A stretch of 64,000 nucleotides of DNA from Bradyrhizobium liaoningense (GTDB lineage Bacteria > Pseudomonadota > Alphaproteobacteria > Rhizobiales > Xanthobacteraceae): assembly GCF_018130785.1 (NCBI RefSeq), contig NZ_JAFCJT010000001.1:1054001-1118000 (forward strand). Direction: 5' to 3'. The number at the start of each line of letters is the position of its first letter. Position 1 is the stretch's first letter. Below are positions 51,183 through 59,271 of the stretch, piece by piece. The notes under the pieces are model-generated. The model was given only the letters and a program-made list of their open reading frames with translations, did not search any database and was not told the DNA's origin. A program made the translations under genes and the position numbers.

Positions 51183-52094
51183 ATGCGCGGAGTTTTCGTC
51201 GACGCCAACGAAGCCCTCGCCGTGATCATGGAGCGGCTGGAGAAGCCTGATGATCCCAAGGTGCGGATCCACCGGGATCCCGATATCAAGCCCGAGCAAT
51301 ATCCTGAAATCCTCGATGGCGCCGAGATCGCCATCGTCGATCACACCGCGCTGCCGACCGAGGTCGCGAAGAAGTGCACGGGCCTGAAGCACGTCGTGTT
51401 CCTCGGCACCGGCGCGCGCAGCTACATGAACCCCGAAGAGCTCGCCGAGCTCGGCATCTCCGTGCACCTGATCAAGGGCTATGGCGACACCGCCGTCGCC
51501 GAATCCGCGATCGCGCTGATGTGGGCTTCGGCCCGCGTCATCGCGATGATGGATCGCGAGATGCGCGCCGGCAACTGGCTGCGCGAGGATGGCATGCAGC
51601 TGACCGGCAAGACGCTCGGCCTGATCGGCTTCGGCGGCATCGCCGCCGAGGTCGCACGCATTGCGTCCGGCAGCGGCATGAAGGTGATCGCCTGGAACCG
51701 CTCGCCGAAGAGTTTTCCGGGCGTCGAATTCACCGATCTCGACACATTGCTGGCGAAGAGCGACGTGGTCTCGCTGCATCTGCTGCTCAACGACGAAACG
51801 CGCGGCATGATCACGCGCGAGAAGATTCTTGCGATGAAGCCCGGCGTCATCCTCATCAACACCGCGCGTGCCGCGGTCGTCGACGAGCAGGCGATGATCG
51901 ACGCGCTGAAGTCCGGCCACATTCGTCATGCCGGCCTCGACGTCTTCAACATCGAGCCGCTGCCTGGCGATCATCCGCTGACGAAGATTCCGAACGTGAC
52001 GCTGTCGGCGCATTCGGCCTTCCGGACGCCGGAAGCCAGCGAGAACCTGATTGAAGCGGCATGGGTTCATTGCCGCCGTATCGTGAAAGGATAA
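51183..52094 (+). CDS. D-isomer-specific 2-hydroxyacid dehydrogenase family protein
   Basis: A 303-residue NAD(P)-dependent dehydrogenase. It has the Rossmann motif GLIGFGGIAAEVA (about 142-154), the catalytic Arg in INTARAAVVDE, Glu in DVFNIEPL and His in LSAHSAFRTP. It interconverts a 2-oxoacid and its D-2-hydroxyacid. It follows the M20 hydrolase by 12 bases with a GGAGAG ribosome site and is followed by an Ldh2-family dehydrogenase of the opposite type. The pair could epimerise a hydroxyacid. Specificity unknown. Confidence 0.9.
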   Translation: MRGVFVDANEALAVIMERLEKPDDPKVRIHRDPDIKPEQYPEILDGAEIAIVDHTALPTEVAKKCTGLKHVVFLGTGARSYMNPEELAELGISVHLIKGYGDTAVAESAIALMWASARVIAMMDREMRAGNWLREDGMQLTGKTLGLIGFGGIAAEVARIASGSGMKVIAWNRSPKSFPGVEFTDLDTLLAKSDVVSLHLLLNDETRGMITREKILAMKPGVILINTARAAVVDEQAMIDALKSGHIRHAGLDVFNIEPLPGDHPLTKIPNVTLSAHSAFRTPEASENLIEAAWVHCRRIVKG

Positions 52095-52105
52095 GAGCAA
52101 TAACA

Positions 52106-53179
52106 ATGGCCGACTATCGCACCATCAAGGCAGAGCCGCTCACCAACGCCATCCGCGCCATCGTCAAGGCCGGCGGCTCCTCGGACCGCGAGGCCGAGCT
52201 CGTATCCACCAATCTGGTGGAAGCCAACCTCAAGGGACATGACTCGCACGGCGTCGGGATGATCCCGCGTTATGTCCAGAGCGTCGTCAACGGCGGCCTC
52301 GCCGTGAACGCGCACGTCAAGACCGTGCTGGACACCGGCCCTCTCCTCACCCTCGACGGCGTCACCGGCTACGGCCAGGTGATCGGCCATGAAGCGATGG
52401 AGCTGGCGGCAGAGCGCGCCAAGCGCAACGGCGTGTGCCTGGTCGGCCTCTCCAACTCGCATCACATCGGCCGCATCGGCCACTGGGCCGAGCAGTGCAT
52501 CGACCACGGGCTGGTCTCGATCCACTTCGTCAACGTGATCTCGCGCCCGATCGTAGCGCCTTGGGGCGGCAGCGATGCGCGCCACGGCACCAACCCGTTC
52601 TGCGTCGGCATCCCGCGCCGGGGCAAGGACCCCATCGTGCTCGACTTCGCCACCAGCAGGATCGCGCAGGGCAAGACCCGCGTTGCCCACAACAAGGGCG
52701 TCGAGCTCGAGCCCGGGACCATCATCGACAATGAGGGCAAACCCACCGTCAATCCGCGCTACACCGTGATCCCGCCGCACGGCGCCATTCTGCCGTTCGG
52801 CGAGCACAAGGGCTCGGGGCTCGCGCTGGTCTGCGAAATCCTCGGCGGCGCGCTTTCCGGCGGACAGGTGGTCAAGGGCCCGTCCGACGGCAAGTACAAT
52901 GTCCTCAACGGCATGCTCTCGATCGTCATCGACCCGAGCAAGCTCGGCACCGGCGAGAACCTCGCGAGCGAAGTCGAAAGCTTCGTCGCCTGGCACACCG
53001 GCTCGCCGCCCGGCCCCGGCGTCGACAAGGTCAAGATCGCCGGCGAACCGGAGCGTGAGACCAAGAAGAAGCGGCTTGCGGAAGGCATCCCGGTCGATCC
53101 GACCACCTGGCAGGAAATTCTGGAGGCGGGGAAGAAGTTCGGACTGGATCAGGCGGCGATCGAGAAGATCGTGGGCTGA
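52106..53179 (+). CDS. Ldh family (malate/L-lactate dehydrogenase type 2) oxidoreductase
   Basis: A 357-residue member of the Ldh2/MDH2 family, unrelated to classical lactate dehydrogenases. The family marks are GHDSHGVGMIPRYV near residue 48, LSNSHHIGRIGHWAEQC near 115 and LPFGEHKGSGLAL near 231. Relatives include ureidoglycolate dehydrogenase (AllD), 2,3-diketogulonate reductase and sulfolactate dehydrogenase. It starts 11 bases after the D-2-hydroxyacid dehydrogenase gene. The M20 hydrolase plus this fold recalls AllC-AllD of ureide degradation, but the substrate is not determined. Confidence 0.9.
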   Translation: MADYRTIKAEPLTNAIRAIVKAGGSSDREAELVSTNLVEANLKGHDSHGVGMIPRYVQSVVNGGLAVNAHVKTVLDTGPLLTLDGVTGYGQVIGHEAMELAAERAKRNGVCLVGLSNSHHIGRIGHWAEQCIDHGLVSIHFVNVISRPIVAPWGGSDARHGTNPFCVGIPRRGKDPIVLDFATSRIAQGKTRVAHNKGVELEPGTIIDNEGKPTVNPRYTVIPPHGAILPFGEHKGSGLALVCEILGGALSGGQVVKGPSDGKYNVLNGMLSIVIDPSKLGTGENLASEVESFVAWHTGSPPGPGVDKVKIAGEPERETKKKRLAEGIPVDPTTWQEILEAGKKFGLDQAAIEKIVG

Positions 53180-53292
53180 TCGGAGCGCGAAGCGCAGCTC
53201 TCCGCGTGTGGTCCCGACCTCATGCACAATTGCGCAAAGAAGCATGGACTACGGCGAAACATCGCCGCATCCGCGGGATGGATTTGAACCGG

Positions 53293-53318
53293 CCCGCGTT
53301 GTCCCACGACAACGCGGG
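53293..53318. other. Strong hairpin between the Ldh-family and SUFU-domain genes
   Basis: CCCGCGTTGTC pairs perfectly with GACAACGCGGG around CCAC, an 11-bp stem. No T-run follows. It could end the upstream transcript with Rho or act in the 5' leader of the next gene, whose ATG is 31 bases on. Confidence 0.55.
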
Positions 53319-53349
53319 TATCCCGGCTCACATCCGCCCAGAGGTTCAC

Positions 53350-53991
53350 ATGCTCTCCCGTCTCACAAAGCTCGTGTCCGGCTCAGGCCGTCCGTCGCAT
53401 GCGGCCGATTTCTACCAGCAACGGCTCGCCATCTACGAAAGCGAACTCGACGAACCCGAATACAGCTTCAGGGACAGCGCCGAGCGCCGCATCGACATCC
53501 ACGCCTTTGGCCGCGATTTCGTGCCGGTGTGCCAGGAGGGATCCGACGAAGGCTACGTGCTTCTGACCAACGGCATGAGCGAGCAACGGATGCCGGGAGT
53601 GCCTGGGGACGCCAAGCCGCGTGCCGAGCTGATGTGGTATGTCCGCGAACCGACGCCGGATGTCTGCGACAATCTACGCTGGCTCTCCAACCTGCCGTTC
53701 ATCGACACGACCTGGTTCGGCTTCGGCCATCGCGTCGCGCTGCCGTGGCCTCCGGTCGCAGGAACGGACTTCCAGACGTTCCTGTTTCTGACGCCGATCA
53801 TCGGGCCCGACAAGCAGATCGCCGAGGCGCTGGAAATCGCGGGCGATCCCGTGGAGATTTTGACCGTGAACCTGATTTCGCATCAGGAGCTCGGGCTCAT
53901 CAAGTCCAGGGGCCTCGATCCGTTCCTCGACCTGCTCGACGAGAACGACTATCCACCGATCTTCGATCCGGCGCGGAAGTCGTATGTATAG
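53350..53991 (+). CDS. Suppressor-of-fused (SUFU) domain protein
   Basis: A 213-residue cytoplasmic protein with the bacterial SUFU pattern: ADFYQQRLAIYESEL, a VLLTNGMSEQRM strand, RAELMWYVREPTPD, FQTFLFLTPI and a C-terminal DPFLDLLDENDYPPIFDP. In animals SUFU binds Gli transcription factors; in bacteria the domain has no established role and is often linked to toxin-immunity or stress loci. No toxin gene is adjacent here. The ATG at 53350 is chosen; the open frame reaches further upstream through the hairpin without family similarity. Confidence 0.85.
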   Translation: MLSRLTKLVSGSGRPSHAADFYQQRLAIYESELDEPEYSFRDSAERRIDIHAFGRDFVPVCQEGSDEGYVLLTNGMSEQRMPGVPGDAKPRAELMWYVREPTPDVCDNLRWLSNLPFIDTTWFGFGHRVALPWPPVAGTDFQTFLFLTPIIGPDKQIAEALEIAGDPVEILTVNLISHQELGLIKSRGLDPFLDLLDENDYPPIFDPARKSYV

Positions 53992-54016
53992 GGCGCGCCC
54001 AAGACACCGCTGCCCT

Positions 54017-54167
54017 ACCCTTCTCCCCTTGTGGGAGAAGGTGGCGCGAAGCGCGGGATGAGGGGTTCTATCACCGAGCTAGACTGCGAAAGGCTCACCC
54101 GCGGAGAGAAACCCCTCACCCGGCTTCGCTTCGCGAAGCCACCCTCTCCCACAAGGGGAGAGGGTGA
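54017..54167. repeat. CTTCTCCCC / CCCCTCACCC palindromic repeat
   Basis: The left half has a CTTCTCCCCTTGTGGGAGAAGG hairpin and GGGATGAGGGGTT. The right half mirrors it with AACCCCTCACCC, a CTTCGCTTCGCGAAG mini-palindrome and CCCTCTCCCACAAGGGGAGAGG. It separates two convergent genes and could serve as a transcription end; it is related to 26779-26922. Confidence 0.8.
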
Positions 54168-54173
54168 AGAGCC

Positions 54174-55247
54174 TCAATCCACCATATCCGCGACCGCCTT
54201 GCCGCAAGCAGTCGTGTCGGCATTGCCGCCGAGATCCTTGGTGCGCAGCGTGCGTTCGGCGAGCGTGCGCTCGATCGCATCGACGATCGATTTGCCGGCG
54301 ACCTTCTCGCCGAGGTGGTCGAGCATCATCGCGCCGGACCAGATCGCGCCGATCGGGTTGGCGATACCCTGCCCCGCAATGTCGGGCGCCGAGCCGTGCA
54401 CCGGCTCGAACACCGAGGGAAAATCGCCCTCGGGATTGATGTTGCCTGATGGCGCGATGCCGATGGTGCCGGTGCAGGCCGGGCCGAGATCGGAGAGGAT
54501 GTCGCCGAACAGGTTCGAGCCGACCACGACGTCGAACCAGTCCGGATGCAGCACGAAGTTCGCGGTCAGGATGTCGATGTGGTACTTGTCCCACTTCACG
54601 CCCGGAAACTTCTTGGCCATCGCCTCCACGCGCTCGTCCCAATAGGGCATGGTGATGGAGATGCCGTTGGACTTGGTCGCCGAGGTCAGGTGCTTCTTCG
54701 GCCGCGACTGCGCGAGCTCGAAAGCGAATTTCAGGATGCGATCGACGCCGGTGCGGGTCATCACCGTCTGCTGCGTGACGAACTCGCGGTCGGTGTCCGG
54801 GAACATGCGGCCGCCGACGGAGGAATATTCACCTTCGGTGTTCTCGCGCACCACCCAGAAATCGATGTCGCCGGGCTTGCGATTGGCCAGCGGCGACGGC
54901 ACGCCGGGCATCAGCCGCACCGGGCGCAAATTCACATACTGGTCGAACTCGCGGCGAAACTTGATCAGCGAACCCCACAGCGAGACGTGATCCGGGATTT
55001 TCGCCGGCCAGCCGACCGCGCCGAAATAGATCGCATCGTGCTTGCCGATCTTTTCCTTCCAGTCGTCGGGCATCATCTGGCCGTGCTTCTCGTAATAGTC
55101 CCAGGACGAGAAGTCGAAATGGTCGAAATGCAGGGACACGCCGTGCTTCTTGGCCGCGGCCTCCAGAACGCGCAGGCCCTCGGGCATCACTTCCTTGCCG
55201 ATGCCGTCGCCGGGAATGACTGCAATCCGGTATTGTTTCTTGCTCAT
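54174..55247 (-). CDS. Tartrate / D-malate dehydrogenase (isocitrate dehydrogenase superfamily)
   Basis: A 357-residue beta-decarboxylating dehydrogenase with IPGDGIGKEVMPEG, LWGSLIKFRREFDQYVNLRP, RENTEGEYS, ATKSNG and GDILSDLGPACTGTIG. The whole chain parallels E. coli DmlA and Agrobacterium TtuC, which oxidise D-malate or tartrate with NAD. It yields pyruvate or oxaloglycolate-type products. The ATG at 55247 gives the correct N-terminus; the frame runs open far upstream as a shadow of the divergent SDR. It shares a promoter region with that SDR. Confidence 0.9.
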   Translation of the reverse strand: MSKKQYRIAVIPGDGIGKEVMPEGLRVLEAAAKKHGVSLHFDHFDFSSWDYYEKHGQMMPDDWKEKIGKHDAIYFGAVGWPAKIPDHVSLWGSLIKFRREFDQYVNLRPVRLMPGVPSPLANRKPGDIDFWVVRENTEGEYSSVGGRMFPDTDREFVTQQTVMTRTGVDRILKFAFELAQSRPKKHLTSATKSNGISITMPYWDERVEAMAKKFPGVKWDKYHIDILTANFVLHPDWFDVVVGSNLFGDILSDLGPACTGTIGIAPSGNINPEGDFPSVFEPVHGSAPDIAGQGIANPIGAIWSGAMMLDHLGEKVAGKSIVDAIERTLAERTLRTKDLGGNADTTACGKAVADMVD

Positions 55248-55291
55248 CGAGAACGTCCTTGGTTGGTCCGGCAGCCGCCGCCTTTTTGACC

Positions 55292-55340
55292 GCACTGCAA
55301 TGGACCAAACTCGGCGGCAGTGCAACGCTGCACTGCAATG
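55292..55340. promoter_or_regulatory. Repeated GCACTGCAATG and palindrome in divergent promoter
   Basis: GCACTGCAATG occurs twice in direct orientation (55292-55302 and 55330-55340). The second copy is part of a perfect palindrome, GCAGTGCA-ACGC-TGCACTGC (55317-55336). The element lies between the tartrate dehydrogenase gene and an SDR gene and looks like a regulator binding region. Confidence 0.6.
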
Positions 55341-55406
55341 TTGACCATGGCGCGGCCGAGCGCCTACTGGTTTGATCCTGATGTTCCCACCGAGCGAGTA
55401 CCCTTC

Positions 55407-56183
55407 ATGGATCTGCATCTGCGTGGCAAGCGCGTCCTGATCACGGGCGCGTCCAAAGGCATTGGCGCAGCCGCCGCCGAGGCGTTTGCCGAGGAAGGCG
55501 CAAACCTCCTGCTCGCCGCCCGCAGCGGCGACCAGCTCAAGGCCCTGGCCGATCGCTTGCGCTCCGCGCACCAGATCGATGCAGCGACGAGCATCGTGGA
55601 CCTGCGCAAGGCCGAGGACGTCGCGCGGCTCGCCAGGAACGCCGCCGATATCGACGTGCTCGTCAACAATGCCGGCGACATTCCCGGCGGCTCCATCGAC
55701 AAGATCGACGAGGCGACCTGGCGGCACGCCTGGGAATTGAAAGTGTTCGGGTACATCAACCTGACGCGGCAGATCTACGCGCAGATGAAGGCGAAGGGCG
55801 GCGGCGTCATCGTCAACGATATCGGCGCGGCCGGCGAGAAATTCGACGCCAACTACATCTGCGGCAGCGCCGGCAATGCCGCGCTGATGGCCTTCACCCG
55901 CGCGCTCGGCGGCAAGAGCCTCGCCGACAACATCCGCGTGGTCGGCATCAATCCGGGCCCTGTCGGCACCGATCGCCACGTGACGCTGCTCAAGACGCGG
56001 GCCAAGCACCAGTTCGGCGATGAGAGCCGCTACAAGGAGTTCCAGAAGAGCCTGCCGCTCGGCCGCCCCGCGCATGCGCGCGAGATCGGTGACCTCATGG
56101 CGTTCCTGGCGTCGGATCGCGCCGGATATACGTCCGGGGTCATCTATACGGTGGATGGCGGCATCAGCGCAGGCTGGGGTTAA
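55407..56183 (+). CDS. SDR family protein lacking the catalytic Lys
   Basis: A 258-residue SDR fold with a normal cofactor motif (TGASKGIGA) and NNAGDIPGG. At the active site it reads NYICGSAGNAAL, so the YxxxK pair becomes Tyr-x-x-x-Ser and the Lys is missing. Related SDRs with GSAGNAALMAFT form a recognisable subgroup, so this is probably a real variant rather than an error; its activity is uncertain. The ATG at 55407 starts the family N-terminus MDLHLRGK. It is divergent from the tartrate dehydrogenase gene and 115 bases upstream of an amidase. Confidence 0.85.
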   Translation: MDLHLRGKRVLITGASKGIGAAAAEAFAEEGANLLLAARSGDQLKALADRLRSAHQIDAATSIVDLRKAEDVARLARNAADIDVLVNNAGDIPGGSIDKIDEATWRHAWELKVFGYINLTRQIYAQMKAKGGGVIVNDIGAAGEKFDANYICGSAGNAALMAFTRALGGKSLADNIRVVGINPGPVGTDRHVTLLKTRAKHQFGDESRYKEFQKSLPLGRPAHAREIGDLMAFLASDRAGYTSGVIYTVDGGISAGWG

Positions 56184-56193
56184 CTCTATCCGC

Positions 56194-56271
56194 GTCATTG
56201 CGAGTGCAGCGAAGCAATCCAGAGTCTTTCCACAGCAACAGTCTGGATTGCTTCGCTGCGCTCGCAATGAC
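56194..56271. repeat. GTCATTGCGAGTGCAGCGAAGCAATCCAGA palindromic repeat
   Basis: The left GTCATTGCGAG..GCGAAGCAATCCAGA is the near reverse complement of the right TCTGGATTGCTTCGC..CTCGCAATGAC, 78 bp in all. It is the second full copy of the family at 46563-46646. Confidence 0.88.
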
Positions 56272-56285
56272 GATTGAATATGCAC

Positions 56286-56290
56286 AGGAG
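56286..56290 (+). promoter_or_regulatory. Ribosome binding site deciding a TTG start
   Basis: AGGAG lies 8 bases before TTG at 56299, which starts the amidase. No ATG or GTG with an equal site exists near the N-terminus. Confidence 0.75.
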
Positions 56291-56298
56291 TAAAATAG

Positions 56299-57717
56299 TT
56301 GTCTCAAGACCTGATCCGCGAAACGGCCTGCGCCGTCGTCGACAAGCTGCGATCCGGCGACGTCTCGCCGCTCGAACTGCTGGATGTGCTGGAGAAGCGC
56401 ATCGGTGAGGTCGATGGCAAGGTGAACGCGCTGCCGACGCTGTGCTTCGACCGCGCGCGGGACAGCGCCAAAGCGTTGATGCAGAAGCCGGCCGGTGCGC
56501 GCGGGTTGCTCGCGGGCCTGCCGGTACCGATCAAGGACCTGACCGATGTCGCGGGCGTGCTGAACACGCAGGGTTCGCCGATCTTCAGGGACAACGTGCC
56601 CAAGCAGTCCGATCTCATGGTCGAGAACCTCGAAGGCAATGGCGCGGTCGTCTACGCCAAGTCGAACACACCGGAATTCGGCGCCGGCGCCAACACCTTC
56701 AACGAAGTGTTCGGCGCGACGCTCAATCCCTGGGATATTTCGAAATCGGCCGCCGGCTCCTCCGGTGGCGCGGCGGTAGCGCTTGCCACCGGCATGGCCT
56801 GGCTTGCGCAGGGCTCCGACATGGGCGGCAGCTTGCGCAGCCCCGCAGCCTTCTGCGGCGTGGTCGGCATGCGGCCGAGCATCGGGCGCGTCGCACATAC
56901 GCCCAAGTCGGCGATCGACCGCAATCTCGGCGTGGTGGGGCCGATGGCGCGCAACGTCGAGGATCTTGCGCTGCTGTTGGATGCCATGAGCGGCGACTAT
57001 GCAGACGACCCGCTCTCGCTGCCCGCACCTGCCACCTCGTTCCTGTCGGCGGCTCAGTCAGGCAAGAAGCCGAAGCGCATCGCCTATTCGCCAGATCTCG
57101 GCATCACGCCGGTCGATCCCGAGGTCAAGGCGATCACGCGCAAGGCCGCGGAACGCTTTGCGGAGGCTGGCGCGATCGTGGAGGAAGCGCATCCGGACTG
57201 GCGCGAGGCGCATGAATGCTTCCATGTCCTGCGCGCCTTCGATTTCGCGATCACCAAGGCCAATCTGCTGCGCACCAAGCGCGACCTTCTGAAGCCCGAG
57301 GTGATCTGGAACATCGAGGAAGGCCTCAAGCTCACGGTCGAGCAAATCGCGCGCGCCGAGGCGCAGCGCGTCGGCATGACCGCGCGCGCGATCGAGTTCT
57401 TCGGGACGTACGACCTGTTGCTGACGCCGACCACGATCGTGCCCCCCTTCCCGATCGAGCACCGCTATGTCGCGGAATGCGCGGGCAAGAAATTCGAGAA
57501 CTATGTCGAATGGCTCGGCATCGTCTACGCCATCACGCTCGCCTGCTGTCCGTCGCTGTCATTGCCCTGCGGCTTCACGGCGTCGGGGCTGCCGGTCGGC
57601 GTGCAGGTCGTCGGCGCGCCGCGCGCGGATGCGCAGGTGCTCGCGGGCGCAAAGCTGCTCGAGGACATTCTGGGCCTGCGCGGGACGACGCCGATCGACC
57701 CGAAGGTGAAGGCATAG
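56299..57717 (+). CDS. Amidase (amidase-signature family, TTG start)
   Basis: A 472-residue amidase with the complete triad Lys79 (PVPIKDLTD), Ser154 (AAGSSGGAA) and nucleophile Ser178 (SDMGGSLR). The C-terminal SLPCGFTASGLPVGVQVVG is typical. It hydrolyses an amide to acid and ammonia; the substrate is unknown. The TTG start is backed by an AGGAG site 8 bases upstream and a family-like N-terminus. It shares little local sequence with the other amidase at 1781, so the two are not recent duplicates. It follows the Lys-less SDR on the same strand. Confidence 0.9.
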   Translation: MSQDLIRETACAVVDKLRSGDVSPLELLDVLEKRIGEVDGKVNALPTLCFDRARDSAKALMQKPAGARGLLAGLPVPIKDLTDVAGVLNTQGSPIFRDNVPKQSDLMVENLEGNGAVVYAKSNTPEFGAGANTFNEVFGATLNPWDISKSAAGSSGGAAVALATGMAWLAQGSDMGGSLRSPAAFCGVVGMRPSIGRVAHTPKSAIDRNLGVVGPMARNVEDLALLLDAMSGDYADDPLSLPAPATSFLSAAQSGKKPKRIAYSPDLGITPVDPEVKAITRKAAERFAEAGAIVEEAHPDWREAHECFHVLRAFDFAITKANLLRTKRDLLKPEVIWNIEEGLKLTVEQIARAEAQRVGMTARAIEFFGTYDLLLTPTTIVPPFPIEHRYVAECAGKKFENYVEWLGIVYAITLACCPSLSLPCGFTASGLPVGVQVVGAPRADAQVLAGAKLLEDILGLRGTTPIDPKVKA

Positions 57718-57718
57718 T

Positions 57719-57760
57719 GCCGGCCGCACCGGGGGACGTTGGTTGTTCCCCGGTGCCGGC
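57719..57760 (+). terminator. GC-rich hairpin after the amidase gene
   Basis: CACCGGGG (57727-57734) pairs with CCCCGGTG (57748-57755), and flanking GCCGG / CCGGC extends the stem. It starts just after the stop codon but lacks a T-run, so termination is only probable. Confidence 0.5.
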
Positions 57761-57824
57761 ATCCCTGCCATCAGATCGCCACAGCGCTGCCAGTTACCAA
57801 GGCCTCGACGCCTTGGTCGGCTCT

Positions 57825-58037
57825 CTAGTCGTTCGCTTTCGGGCCACCGTGATACTGATGCGCGTCGTAGCCCATATCCTCCGTCATGGCCGCGTGGGCC
57901 ATGGAGGCCGGATGGAGCTGCGACATCCGGGCGGTGGCTTCCGACGCCACAGACGGATGGTGCACGACGCCGCGGGCGTCGGCAGCAGAGCAAAGCGCGA
58001 CCAGAACGGCCGACGCGGCGAGAACAGATTTCATCAT
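57825..58037 (-). CDS. Small secreted protein of unknown function
   Basis: A 70-residue protein with a clear Sec signal: MMKSVLAASAVLVALCSAADA, with cleavage likely after ADA. The mature part is about 49 residues, rich in His and Met (HHPS, HPASMAHAAM, HQYHGG), which might bind metal. A GAGG site lies 11 bases before the first ATG; the second Met is an alternative start. It is not recognised as a known family. It is isolated between the amidase and the amino-acid permease genes. Confidence 0.6.
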   Translation of the reverse strand: MMKSVLAASAVLVALCSAADARGVVHHPSVASEATARMSQLHPASMAHAAMTEDMGYDAHQYHGGPKAND

Positions 58038-58159
58038 GATTTGACGTGCCTCGTGTTGAAGCCCACCAGCAAATAAGAGGTGGGCTTCGCAGCGTAAGAT
58101 TCCTAGCCTGAATCGGTGCGCTTGCTATAGGCGCGGCATAAACATTCCGCTCTCCAGGA

Positions 58160-59269
58160 TTACCGCGAAGCCGCGTGCGCCTCGAGGCTCCGGCTGTAGC
58201 GCGACATCGCAAAGCAGAACACGAAATAGATCGCGGCAACGAAGATGTAGACTTCGACGGAGAACTGCTGCCAGGCGGGATCGATGATCGCGGTCTTGGC
58301 AGTCGTCAGCAGGTCGAAGATGCCGATGATCAGCACGAGGCTGGTGTCCTTGAAGAACGCGATGAACGTGTTCACCAGCGGCGGGATGACGTGGCGGATC
58401 GCCTGCGGCAGGACGATCAGCCGGTGCTTGCGCCAGTACGAGAGCCCCAGCGCATCGGCGGCCTCATACTGCCCGCGCGGCACGGCCTGGAGGCCGCCGC
58501 GGATGACTTCGGCAAGATAAGCGCCCGCGAACAGGATGATTGCGATCTGCGCGCGCAACAGCTTGTCGATGTTGAAGCCGCTCGGCATGAACAGCGGAAA
58601 CATCACGCTCGCCATGAACAAAAGGCTCACCAGCGGCACGCCGCGGATCAGCTCGACATAGAGCACGCTGAGCGAGCGGATCGCCGGCAGCTTTGAGCGC
58701 CGGCCGAGCGCGACGAGGATACCGAGCGGGAAGCCGAAGGCCAATCCGAACGTTGCAAGGATCAGCGTCACCGGCAGGCCGCCCCAGCGATCCTGCGAGA
58801 CGAACGACAAGCCCAAAACGCCGCCCCACATCAAGATACTGATCAGGGCCAGCGCCCCGATCCAGAGATAGGCCAGCTCGCGCCGCCACAGGGCGCGACG
58901 GGTGGAGAGATAGAACAGCGCGATGAACAGCACGACCGACAGCGCGGGCCGCCACTGCTCATCGAATGGATAGGTGCCGAACAGGATGAAGCGATATTTT
59001 TCGGGAATGATCGCCCAACAAGCGCCAAGGCCACGCACCGCCTTGCAGGCGCTGGAATCATTTGCCGGTGTCAGCCAGACAGCGTTCGCGATGCCCCACT
59101 GCACGAAGCTGAAGACGCCCTTGGACAGCAACGCCAGCAGCACGACCGTGAGGATGCCGTTCGGGATCGACGAGAACAAATTGGTGCGCAACCAGCGCAG
59201 CACCGGATTGCCCATCTGCGGGCGGCGGGCGGCGCGCGGTGCGTCCGGAACATCGGTGATCGCGGTCAT
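58160..59269 (-). CDS. Amino acid ABC transporter permease (AapM type)
   Basis: A 369-residue polar-amino-acid permease with a long N-terminal extension and several extra hydrophobic segments before the standard permease core. The core has FGFPLGILVALGR, ELIRGVPLVSLLF and the cytoplasmic EAA loop EAADALGLSYWRKHRLIVLPQA. Its size and layout match AapM of the rhizobial general L-amino acid transporter. It starts 2 bases after the AapQ-type stop. The ATP-binding partner (AapP) is not in the window. Confidence 0.9.
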   Translation of the reverse strand: MTAITDVPDAPRAARRPQMGNPVLRWLRTNLFSSIPNGILTVVLLALLSKGVFSFVQWGIANAVWLTPANDSSACKAVRGLGACWAIIPEKYRFILFGTYPFDEQWRPALSVVLFIALFYLSTRRALWRRELAYLWIGALALISILMWGGVLGLSFVSQDRWGGLPVTLILATFGLAFGFPLGILVALGRRSKLPAIRSLSVLYVELIRGVPLVSLLFMASVMFPLFMPSGFNIDKLLRAQIAIILFAGAYLAEVIRGGLQAVPRGQYEAADALGLSYWRKHRLIVLPQAIRHVIPPLVNTFIAFFKDTSLVLIIGIFDLLTTAKTAIIDPAWQQFSVEVYIFVAAIYFVFCFAMSRYSRSLEAHAASR

Positions 59270-59271
59270 GC

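Noticed and set aside
55248..56285. N-terminal extension of the tartrate dehydrogenase gene
   Set aside because: The extra residues are antisense to the divergent SDR; the family start is at 55247.
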